Positions 8,749 to 16,969 of a stretch of 64,000 nt of DNA are shown piece after piece (within the stretch, counting starts at the first letter, position 1; each line of letters opens with the position of its first letter). The notes under the pieces are model-generated. The model ran no database searches. It saw only the letters and a list, made by a program, of their open reading frames with translations, and had not been told where the DNA came from. The stretch covers positions 1 to 64,000 of the forward strand of contig NZ_JAFMPX010000010.1 of the NCBI RefSeq assembly GCF_017353415.1, in the 5' to 3' direction. A program made the translations under genes and the position numbers. Source of the DNA: Arthrobacter sp. E3. Its GTDB lineage: Bacteria > Actinomycetota > Actinomycetes > Actinomycetales > Micrococcaceae.

Positions 8749-9896
8749 CCGCAGACCCGATTGCCACAGCTGGCGGGCCTACCGCTGACAGGCCCACAGC
8801 TGGCAAACCCACGGTGCACTTTCTTGTCCCGTCCGGCATTGACAACCCTGCCCGGCCCAGCGGCGGCAACGTGTACGACCGCCGCCTGTCCACCGGACTG
8901 ACCGCCCTCGGCTGGCACGTGGTGGAGTACCCGGTTGCCGGCAGGTGGCCCCACCCCGGCCACGGCGATGGTAACGCGCTCGCAGCCCTGCTCACCGGCC
9001 TGCCCGAGGACGCACTGGTGCTCATCGACGGACTCATTGCCCTGACCAGCCCCAGCGTCCCACTCCACGCAGGCCGCCTGCGGGTGGTGGTCCTCGTCCA
9101 CATGCTCTTCGCCGCCACGCACGACGCCGGCACCGGGCTTACGCTGGAACGCTCAGTCCTGCGGTGCGCGGCAGCCGTAGTCGCCACGAGCTTCTGGACG
9201 AAACGTTTGATCGTCGATAGGCATGGCGTGGCTCCGGGGAGGATCGCCGTCGTCGAACCCGGAACTGATGCGGCCCCGCCAGCCCGAGGGACAGCCCATG
9301 GCGGAGAGCTGCTGTGTGTTGCGTCGATCAGCGCAGCCAAGGGCCACGAAACCCTGCTGAGCGCGTTGCTGCAAGTTGCCGACCGTCAATGGCAGTGCAC
9401 CTGTGCGGGGGCCTTGGATCTCGACCCCGCCTTCACTCGTGAGCTGCGCGAACAGCTGAAGCAGAGCGAGATTGCGGACCGTGTGCATTTCACCGGCGCG
9501 CTGGAGGCAGCGGAGCTGTCCGCCCGCTATGCAGCGGCAGACGTTTTAGCGCTCGCCTCCCGCAGCGAAACCTACGGCATGGTGGTCACCGAGGCACTCG
9601 CCCGCGGGATTCCAGTAATAGCCACGGATGTGGGCGGCATACCGGAAGCTATGGGTCGGGGCGCCTCCGGGGTGGTTCCCGGGCTGCTCGTTCCACCCGA
9701 TGACCCGGGCGCGCTCGCAGCCGCCCTGCGCCGGTGGTTCGGGGACGTGAAACTCCGCAGTTCGCTGCGCTGGGCAGCCATGGAACGGCGGGAAAAACTG
9801 GAGAACTGGGACGCTGCCGCCGATCGAGTGTCCAAGGTTCTACTGCCGCTACAGGCCGGGTTCGAGCAGGCCGTGATCCAGCAGGCGGCGGACTGA
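8745..9896 (+). CDS. GT4-family glycosyltransferase
   Basis: 383-residue GT-B glycosyltransferase, group 1. The N-terminal domain (from VHFLVPSGI) has the Gly-rich acceptor loop [10 protein letters not shown]. The C-terminal nucleotide-sugar domain has the E-x7-E signature in [15 protein letters not shown], followed by [12 protein letters not shown]. The start is taken as GTG at 8745, overlapping the PTPS-like stop (GTGA) and implying translational coupling; a longer upstream extension in frame is less likely. In this operon it probably glycosylates the PTPS/RibD-derived product or its lipid carrier. Confidence 0.87.
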   Translation: MTADPIATAGGPTADRPTAGKPTVHFLVPSGIDNPARPSGGNVYDRRLSTGLTALGWHVVEYPVAGRWPHPGHGDGNALAALLTGLPEDALVLIDGLIALTSPSVPLHAGRLRVVVLVHMLFAATHDAGTGLTLERSVLRCAAAVVATSFWTKRLIVDRHGVAPGRIAVVEPGTDAAPPARGTAHGGELLCVASISAAKGHETLLSALLQVADRQWQCTCAGALDLDPAFTRELREQLKQSEIADRVHFTGALEAAELSARYAAADVLALASRSETYGMVVTEALARGIPVIATDVGGIPEAMGRGASGVVPGLLVPPDDPGALAAALRRWFGDVKLRSSLRWAAMERREKLENWDAAADRVSKVLLPLQAGFEQAVIQQAAD

Positions 9897-9897
9897 C

Positions 9898-10878
9898 ATG
9901 GACAGGTGGAGGACTGCATGGAGGTGGCTGCAGCCGTTGAGCGGCGTCGCGGTGCTGGCCGCGCTGTTCTGGACACTGGGCACCGGCCCGTTCCTTGACG
10001 GCATCAGGGCAGTGGACGGCCGGACCCTTGCGGTGGCTGCCGCCATCATCTTCATGACCACCCTTTGCAGCGCGTGGCGCTGGCGACTGGTGTCCGGCGC
10101 TTTGGGCCAAAAGATTCCATTCCGGGGCGCTGTTGCATCCTATTACCGCTCGCAATTCCTGAACTCCGTGCTGCCCGGCGGTGTGCTGGGTGACGTGGAT
10201 CGGGGCGTGGTGCAGGGGCACAAGGCTGGGGGAGTGGGGCATGGGCTGCGCGCTGTCGTCTGGGAACGCGCCGCCGGGCAGATAGTGCAACTGGCGTTTG
10301 CGGTGGGCGTCGTGGCGCTATTCCCTTCTCCCATTCGCCGGGTCAGCGGAGTCCTTGCCATCGTCCTGATTGTGGTCGGTGCAGCAGTTCTGGTTTTAGT
10401 GCAGCTGCGTTCCGTCGCAGGGTCGCAGTGGTGGGTGCGTGTGCTGCGTGCGTCCGCAGCCGACATCCGCCGCGGACTGCTCAACCGCCGCACCGCTCCC
10501 GGAGTGCTTCTGGCATCCACTGGCGCGGTTGCCGGATACTCGGCGCTCTTCCTCATTGCGGCCCACGCGTCGGGCACGGACGCCACCGCACTCGAGCTGC
10601 TGCCGCTGGCCGTGTTCGTGCTGTTGGCCATGTCGGTGCCTGCCAGCATTGCCGGTTGGGGACCGCGGGAGGGTGCAGCGGCCTGGGCGTTCAGTGCGGC
10701 GGGACTGGGCGCTGCGCAGGGGGTGAGCGTCGCCGTCGTCTATGGAGTGCTGTCCTTCGCCGCATGCCTCCCGGGCGCCGCAGTTTTGCTAGTGGACCGA
10801 GCCCGTCGCCGAGGCACGGCAACAGTACCGGCACCCGAACCGGCGCAGCACGGCAACGAAGGGGGTACTCATGCCTGA
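9898..10878 (+). CDS. AglD/UPF0104 (lysyl-PG synthase TM-like) membrane protein
   Basis: 326-residue polytopic membrane protein of the PF03706 type, related to the flippase domain of MprF and to AglD. About eight hydrophobic segments are visible. The conserved YRSQFLNSVLPGGVLGDVDR segment near residue 82 (cf. the usual 'N..LPGG.GGD..R') and SIAGWGPREGA near residue 250 are typical of the family. The ATG follows the glycosyltransferase stop by one base, and the 3' end overlaps the RibD-like gene by eight bases. Its likely role is translocating the finished glycolipid or scaffolding the membrane complex. A diverged partial second copy lies at 19230-19845. Confidence 0.85.
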   Translation: MDRWRTAWRWLQPLSGVAVLAALFWTLGTGPFLDGIRAVDGRTLAVAAAIIFMTTLCSAWRWRLVSGALGQKIPFRGAVASYYRSQFLNSVLPGGVLGDVDRGVVQGHKAGGVGHGLRAVVWERAAGQIVQLAFAVGVVALFPSPIRRVSGVLAIVLIVVGAAVLVLVQLRSVAGSQWWVRVLRASAADIRRGLLNRRTAPGVLLASTGAVAGYSALFLIAAHASGTDATALELLPLAVFVLLAMSVPASIAGWGPREGAAAWAFSAAGLGAAQGVSVAVVYGVLSFAACLPGAAVLLVDRARRRGTATVPAPEPAQHGNEGGTHA

Positions 10879-11575
10879 ACGTCCGTATACGTTGTTGAGT
10901 TGCTGCATGTCGATCGACGGTTACATTGACGACGCCACCACCGAGCGCCTGCTGCTCTCCAACGCTGCCGACTTTGACCGGGTCGACGCCGTGCGGGCCT
11001 CCAGCGACGCGATCCTCATCGGCGCCGGCACCGTCCGCGGGGACAACCCGCGGCTACTGGTACGCAGCGAAACCAGACGTGAGGCACGCACCGACCGGGG
11101 GCAGCCGCCGTCGCCCATAAAAGTCACGGTGACCAACGGAGCACGGCTGGACCCCTCCGCGGAATTCTTCACCACGGGCGCGGCGGCCAAGCTGCTGTAC
11201 TGCCCCAGTCACTGCGTGGAGCAGGCCCGAGCACGGTTTGGCGCCGTGGCGACCGTGGTGGACGGCGGCCCGCAGGTTGGGATGGCCCAGCTGAGCGAGG
11301 ACCTCTACGCCAGGGGGGTGCGGCGGCTCATGGTCGAGGGCGGGGAGAAGATCCACACGCAGTTCCTGTCCGAAGGCTTGGCGGACGAGCTCCAGCTGGT
11401 GGTGGCGCCCATCTTTATCGGCGATGCCCGTGCTCCCCGGTTGGTGCACGACGGCGTGTTCCCCTGGAGTGCGGACCGGCCCGCCCAGCTGGTGGAGGCG
11501 CGCCCCATTGGTGACGCCGTCCTGTTGCGTTATGCGCTTTCGGCCAGGTTCGACGGCGTGCGGCCAGCAGGTTGA
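10871..11575 (+). CDS. RibD C-terminal / dihydrofolate reductase-fold reductase
   Basis: 234-residue protein matching the stand-alone RibD reductase domain (PF01872), which in riboflavin synthesis reduces a ribosylamino-pyrimidine with NADPH. Visible are CCMSIDGYIDD at the N-terminus, SDAILIGAGTVRGDNPRL near residue 44 and MVEGGEKIHTQFLSEGLADE near residue 155, all classical for RibD. The deaminase domain is missing. Being last in the PTPS-GT-flippase operon rather than in a rib operon suggests it makes a special pyrimidine or pterin intermediate. Its final 40 or so codons are duplicated at 19690-19845. Confidence 0.87.
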   Translation: MPERPYTLLSCCMSIDGYIDDATTERLLLSNAADFDRVDAVRASSDAILIGAGTVRGDNPRLLVRSETRREARTDRGQPPSPIKVTVTNGARLDPSAEFFTTGAAAKLLYCPSHCVEQARARFGAVATVVDGGPQVGMAQLSEDLYARGVRRLMVEGGEKIHTQFLSEGLADELQLVVAPIFIGDARAPRLVHDGVFPWSADRPAQLVEARPIGDAVLLRYALSARFDGVRPAG

Positions 11576-11767
11576 GCAGCAATTGGCCGAAAACCAACAT
11601 GACAATACGGGGATCCTTGTCAGGCCGTGCCGGGTGCCTCCCCGGGAACGGGAGTATACGCTCAACGCCGATGGCACGCCTGCCAGGCCGTCGAGGGCCG
11701 CTTAACATTCTCGCCCTTCAGGAAGCAGAGCACTAGTGTTCGAGGATCACCCGGATGAGGAGCAGAC

Positions 11768-13346
11768 ATGTCAGACATACACTCAATCGGCCGTCGATCC
11801 ATTCTTACCAGCGGGCTTTTGCTCGGGGCCGGCACGCTATTGGCAGGCTTGACGGGCTGCGGCAGCGCCTCGCAGGTGGCCGAAATACCAATGGCGGCCG
11901 CCACGGGAGTGCCGGCGCCGGGACGCAGGCTGCGCATAGCCCGCCCCGCCGCTTCCGCCGCCGAAACTCTTGATCCCGCCAGCTCTCTGTCAGCCTATGA
12001 ATACCTTGGCGCCATTTACAACCGGCTGGTCAAGCTGGACGACAAGGGCGTCACGGTGCCGGACCTGGCCGCGGAATGGTCTTCCACACCCGATGGCAAG
12101 ACCTGGACGTTCAACCTTCGCAGTGGGGTGCTCTTCCACGACGGGCGGGACTTCACCGCCGCCGACGTCGTCTACACGCTCGGCCACATCCTGGATCCCG
12201 AGGTGGGTTCCCCCCCAGGCCGGGGTGCTGTCCCCAATACTCGAGGCCTCCGGGGTCACCGCCCGCGACCGGCAGACAGTGGTCTTCAAGCTGACCTCGC
12301 CGAACGCCGAATTCCCTTCCTTGCTCACCGCCTACCAGTGCTACATCATCCCCGAAGATTCGGCCGCAACGATCGGCACATCCGGGATCGGCACCGGGCC
12401 CTTCAAACTCAGTGAATTCACACCGGCTGGCCGCGGCGCGGTGGAGGCCTTTGCAGACCACTTCGCCGGGGCGCCGGCCCTTGTGGGCATTGATTTCTAC
12501 TCTGTGCAGGACACTAGTGCCCGCGTCAACGCCCTGCTGGCCGGCCAGATCGATCTCATCAGCCAAACCAACCTGGACTTCGCCACCGCACGCGTCGTGG
12601 CATCCTCGCCCAACGCGACGATCGCCCGGGCCAAAGACGCCCAGTGGTACACGATCCCGATGCTTGCAACCTCCAAGGAGTTCTCGGACCCGCTGGTTCG
12701 CCAAGCCATGAAACTCGCCTACAACCCGAAAGACATCGTCGCCACCGCGCTGCAGGGCAACGGCAGCACCGGATGGGACAACCCGGTGCCGCCGGGTTAC
12801 GCGGACCACTTGGACTTCACCCGAGAATACGATCCGGACAAGGCGAGGTCGCTGCTTAAGAAGGCCGGCGCCGAGGGGCTGACGATGCCCATCTACACCT
12901 CCTCCTACGACTCGGTGTTCACTCCGATGGCCGTTGCCTATGCCGACGCGGTGAAGGCGGCAGGTATCAAGCTCACCGTCACCAGCGCGTCGTCGGACTC
13001 CTATTACACCGAGATCTGGATGAAGAAGCCGCTCTCGGTCAGCTACTGGTTCACCGGCCGGCCCGTTGACCAGCTGCTCAACCAAGTCTTCCGCTCAGGA
13101 TCTTCCTACAATGAGTCTGCCTGGTCGAACAAGACATTCGACCAGTTGCTGGTCTCGGCACGCGGTGAAATGAACGACGCCAAGCGGCGCGGCATCTACC
13201 AGGATGCCCAACGCGTAATCATCGACGACGGCGCGGACATGACCCCCATGTTTGGGGACCGGCTGGTCGGGCTGTCCAAGGAGGTCGTGAACTACTCGGA
13301 GTTCGGCTTCGAGTTCGACTATATGAAGATCGGACTGAAATCATGA
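11768..13346 (+). pseudogene. ABC-transporter peptide-binding lipoprotein, frameshifted
   Basis: Family 5 extracellular solute-binding protein for peptides. Start at ATG 11768 with GAGGAG upstream. The N-terminus has an RR motif (IGRRSILTSG) and a lipobox LTGC at about residue 31, so it is an exported lipoprotein. The frame is good to about 12,210 (...HILDPEVG), then the coding continues in another frame (...GVLSPILEASGV...) to the TGA at 13344-13346. The shift falls in a run of seven C at 12210-12216; six C would restore a continuous protein of about 525 residues. Downstream transporter genes are intact, so an assembly error or a phase-variable tract is as possible as true inactivation. Confidence 0.85.
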
Positions 13347-14362
13347 CGAGGCTAATAATCCGCCGGTTGGGCAGCGCTGTTCTGACCATCATCCTTGCCT
13401 CGCTGCTGGTCTTCCTGGCCATCCAGGCACTTCCCGGCGACGTGGCCCAGCAGATCCTGGGGCGCGGCGCGACCCAGGAGTCAATTGACCAGATGCGTTC
13501 CGAACTGGGCTTGGACACCCCGGTGGTGATCCGGTACATCCAATGGCTCTTCGGCGCTGTCCAAGGGGATTTCGGCACCTCGCTGGTTTCCGGCGACCCG
13601 GTGGGCCCGACCTTGCTGCTGCACTTTCGCAACACACTGCTGATCGCAATACCGACCGTGCTGATCTCCGTCACGCTCTCCATCCTGCTCGGCGTGTTTG
13701 CCGGGCTGCGCCGGAACAAGTGGCAGGACAACTCCATCTCCCTGCTCTCGCTCGTTGCCATGAGCATTCCCGAATTCATGATGGGTGCGCTGCTTGTGCT
13801 CGCCTTCGCGATCGGAATCCCACTGTTTCCGGCCGTGGTGCTCGACGGGCCCAACGCCACCGTGGCTGAACTGCTCCCCAGTATCTGGCTACCGGTGATA
13901 GTGCTGTCCCTGGCGATGGCCGCGTACGTGATCCGGATGACCCGCACCTCGACCATCGACGTGATGACTTCCGACTTCATCACCACCGCCCAGCTCAAGG
14001 GACTTCGGGAATCACGGGTGGTCCTGCGCCACGCCCTGCCCACGGCACTGCTGCCGACATTGAACGTCGTGGCCATCAACATCGCCTGGATGCTCGGCGG
14101 CGTGGTCGTGGTGGAGAACATTTTCAACTACCCCGGCATGGGCAATCTGATGCTTGAGGCCGTCTTCAACCGCGATCTGCCCATCATCGAAGCTGTGGCA
14201 GTGGTCTCGGCCACCGTCTATGTCGCCTGCAACCTGCTTGCCGACCTCACAGCGATGCTCCTTGATCCGCGTCAGCGCCTGGCCAAGGGTTCCAGTCACA
14301 AGGCAAAGGCAAAGGCCGCCGGTTCCCAAGCCGCAGCCGCCGGAGAAGGGATCCAACTATGA
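13343..14362 (+). CDS. Dipeptide ABC-transporter permease (DppB-like)
   Basis: 339-residue inner-membrane permease of the oligopeptide/dipeptide class. The first helix (LGSAVLTIILASLLVFLAIQ) precedes a periplasmic loop with GDVAQQILGRGAT and a DFGTSLVSGDPV segment, typical of DppB. The cytoplasmic EAA-type loop is at KGLRESRVVLRHALP near residue 220. It overlaps the binding-protein stop by four bases (ATGA) and the next permease likewise, so the operon is translationally coupled. Confidence 0.92.
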   Translation: MTRLIIRRLGSAVLTIILASLLVFLAIQALPGDVAQQILGRGATQESIDQMRSELGLDTPVVIRYIQWLFGAVQGDFGTSLVSGDPVGPTLLLHFRNTLLIAIPTVLISVTLSILLGVFAGLRRNKWQDNSISLLSLVAMSIPEFMMGALLVLAFAIGIPLFPAVVLDGPNATVAELLPSIWLPVIVLSLAMAAYVIRMTRTSTIDVMTSDFITTAQLKGLRESRVVLRHALPTALLPTLNVVAINIAWMLGGVVVVENIFNYPGMGNLMLEAVFNRDLPIIEAVAVVSATVYVACNLLADLTAMLLDPRQRLAKGSSHKAKAKAAGSQAAAAGEGIQL

Positions 14363-15195
14363 AATCCGTGCTCCGTGCCGCCGGACCGGTGTTCATCATC
14401 GGCATCGCACTGATCGCCATCAACCTGCTCCTGGCATTCCTGGCCCCGTGGATTTCTGCCTATGACCCCATCGCGAGCAATTCCGACGCCGCCCTGCAGG
14501 GCCCCACCGCGGCACACTGGCTGGGGACGGACATGTACGGACGCGACGTGCTCTCCCGAACCCTGAACGGAGGCCGCTACGCACTGCTTGTCACCTTCCT
14601 GGCAACGACCATCGCCGTGGCTGCTGGTGCGCTTCTCGGCTGCCTGGTCGCATTCCTGAACAACTGGATCGACGACGTCGTGATGCGCGTTGTCGATGCA
14701 ATCCTCTCGGTTCCGACGATTCTGGCGCTGTTGGTTGTGGTTGCCGTCTTCGGCAGCGGAATGTGGGTGATCGTGCTGGCCGTGGTGGTTGTCTACACCC
14801 CGGCAGTCACCCGCGTGGTGCGTGGCGCGGCCCGTTCGGTCAGCTCCTTGGACTACGTCACCGCGGCCAAGGCCCGCGGCGAGCACGCCGGTCCCATCGT
14901 TGTGCGCGAGATCCTTCCCAACGTGCTCGACGTCGTCCTGGTTGAATATGCCATGCGCGCCAGCTGGGTGGTTCTGCTGATTTCCTCGCTGTCCTTCCTG
15001 GGCTTTGGGGCCAACCCGCCGGCCCCGGACTGGGGGCTGATGGTCGCTGAGAACCGCACGGCCCTGACAGTGGTGCCGTTGGCCACCCTGGGGCCCATCG
15101 TGGCGCTGGCGACCTTCGTGATTGGGCTGCACCTGACAGCCGACGGACTGGGCAAGAAGCTCGGCGTTGACCGTGCCATGACAGGAGTGCAATGA
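14359..15195 (+). CDS. Dipeptide ABC-transporter permease (DppC-like)
   Basis: 278-residue second permease subunit. Visible are the early APWISAYDP segment, the DppC hallmark HWLGTDMYGRDVLSRTLNGG, five to six membrane helices, and the EAA loop around AKARGEHAGPIVVREILPN near residue 178. It ends with an ATGA overlap with the ATPase gene. It pairs with the upstream permease to form the membrane channel. Confidence 0.92.
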   Translation: MKSVLRAAGPVFIIGIALIAINLLLAFLAPWISAYDPIASNSDAALQGPTAAHWLGTDMYGRDVLSRTLNGGRYALLVTFLATTIAVAAGALLGCLVAFLNNWIDDVVMRVVDAILSVPTILALLVVVAVFGSGMWVIVLAVVVVYTPAVTRVVRGAARSVSSLDYVTAAKARGEHAGPIVVREILPNVLDVVLVEYAMRASWVVLLISSLSFLGFGANPPAPDWGLMVAENRTALTVVPLATLGPIVALATFVIGLHLTADGLGKKLGVDRAMTGVQ

Positions 15196-16964
15196 GCATC
15201 GATGCAAGTGTAAGCGGTCCGGTCCAGGCGCCGGCCCCCGCCGGCGCGGCCGTGTCCGTGGAGAACCTGTCGATTTCCTATGCCGCCGGCAATGCTCTGG
15301 TGCCGGTGGTTCGGGACGTCTCCTTCAGCATTGCCGCAGGCCGTACCTTCGGACTGGTGGGGGAGTCCGGCAGCGGAAAATCCACCGTGGCACGAACCTT
15401 GTTGGCGCAGCTGCGGGCCGGGTCCAAAGTCATCGGCGGTACGGTGCGGGTGGGCACCCAAGAAGTCTTTGCTCTTCCCCCTGCCGAATTGCGCGCCCTG
15501 CGCGGGGGAACCGTCGCGCTGGTGGCTCAGAACGCCGGGCAGGCACTGACCCCGTCCATGAGGATCGGCGCCCAGGTGCACGAGGCCCTGACCAGCCACG
15601 GCATGTCCGCCAGCCGCTCCCAGGTGCTGCTGGCCCTCGACCAGGTGCGCCTGCCCAACGTCAAGGACATGGCCAGGCGATACCCCCATGAGCTCTCAGG
15701 CGGCCAGCAGCAGCGCGTCAGCATCGCCATGGCCATCGCTGCAAGACCCGACGTTCTGGTGCTTGACGAACCAACCACCGCCCTGGATGTGGTGACACAG
15801 GCGGCCGTGCTGCGGCTGATCAAGGACCTGTGCCACGAACTGCAGACGGCAACGCTGATCGTCAGCCACGACCTCGGAGTGGTGTCCGGCATGGCCGATG
15901 ACGTGGCGGTCATGCGCAACGGAAGGATCCTGGAAAACCAGCCAACCGCCGCGTTGTTTGGCAGTCCGCAGGCCGAGTACACCCGTGAGCTCCTGCGCGA
16001 CGTGCCCAAACTCAAGACGCGGGGCGCCGGGGCTGGCAGGCCCGTCCCGGAGTCTGGGGACCCGTCGCTGAACGAAGTCCTTGTCGATTGCAAGGACGTG
16101 ACCATTTCCTACAACCCAAGCGGGCCCCCTGCAGTCGATTCCGTAAACCTACAGATCCACCGGGGGGAAACCCTGGCAGTGGTCGGGGAGTCTGGGAGCG
16201 GCAAGTCCACCCTTGCCTGGACCTTGGCCGGGCTCAGAGGCGCAACCTCCGGAAGCTTGCGCGTCGAGGGCGGCGGTTCCGGACGTACCGGCGGCGACCT
16301 TGGGGAACCGGTGTCCAAACGCAGCTTGGAACTGCGCAGGATGGTTCAACTGATCTTCCAGAACGCCGATACATCGCTGAACCCGCGACGCACGGTGGCC
16401 GCGGCGATCAAGCGCCCGCTGCGCCTTTTTGGCACCGTCCCGCGTTCGCAGGAGAAGGCACGCGTGGAGGAACTCTTGACCGAGGTGGGCCTGCCGGCCA
16501 GCTTCGGTAAGCGGCTTCCGTCACAGCTCTCCGGAGGGCAGCGTCAACGCGTGGGCATCGCCCGGGCCCTGGCTGCGGGCCCGGATTTGATCATTGCCGA
16601 TGAGATCACCACGGCATTGGATGTCTCGGTGCAGGCCGACATCCTGGAACTGCTGTCCGGGCTGCAGCGCACCCACGGGCTGAGCACGCTGTTCATCAGC
16701 CACGATCTCGCGGTGGTTGCCGATGTCGCAGACCGGGTGGTGGTCATGAAGAACGGGCGGATGGTGGAAGTCGGGCCCGTAGATGCGGTCCTTGCCGGGC
16801 CCAACCACCCCTACTCGGCCTCCCTGCTCGCCTCGGTGATTGAACCTGGCGACCTTGACTTGCCGTCGGCCCCGGCAGAGGAACAGACTTGGAAAGATGA
16901 CCCTGAAGGCGGGTGGGAAGAGCCCGGCAACGGGCACCGCATCCGCAAATGGAAGGACGCCTGA
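15192..16964 (+). CDS. Fused double ABC ATPase, dipeptide transport (DppD-DppF type)
   Basis: 590-residue protein with two complete nucleotide-binding domains. Domain 1 has Walker A GESGSGKST at 57-65, signature LSGGQQQR and Walker B DVLVLDEPTTALD. Domain 2 has a second GESGSGKST near 333, LSGGQRQR and DLIIADEITTALD. It supplies both ATPase subunits to the DppB/DppC-like permeases. Fusion of DppD and DppF is common in actinobacteria. Confidence 0.93.
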   Translation: MSIDASVSGPVQAPAPAGAAVSVENLSISYAAGNALVPVVRDVSFSIAAGRTFGLVGESGSGKSTVARTLLAQLRAGSKVIGGTVRVGTQEVFALPPAELRALRGGTVALVAQNAGQALTPSMRIGAQVHEALTSHGMSASRSQVLLALDQVRLPNVKDMARRYPHELSGGQQQRVSIAMAIAARPDVLVLDEPTTALDVVTQAAVLRLIKDLCHELQTATLIVSHDLGVVSGMADDVAVMRNGRILENQPTAALFGSPQAEYTRELLRDVPKLKTRGAGAGRPVPESGDPSLNEVLVDCKDVTISYNPSGPPAVDSVNLQIHRGETLAVVGESGSGKSTLAWTLAGLRGATSGSLRVEGGGSGRTGGDLGEPVSKRSLELRRMVQLIFQNADTSLNPRRTVAAAIKRPLRLFGTVPRSQEKARVEELLTEVGLPASFGKRLPSQLSGGQRQRVGIARALAAGPDLIIADEITTALDVSVQADILELLSGLQRTHGLSTLFISHDLAVVADVADRVVVMKNGRMVEVGPVDAVLAGPNHPYSASLLASVIEPGDLDLPSAPAEEQTWKDDPEGGWEEPGNGHRIRKWKDA

Positions 16965-16969
16965 ACTGG

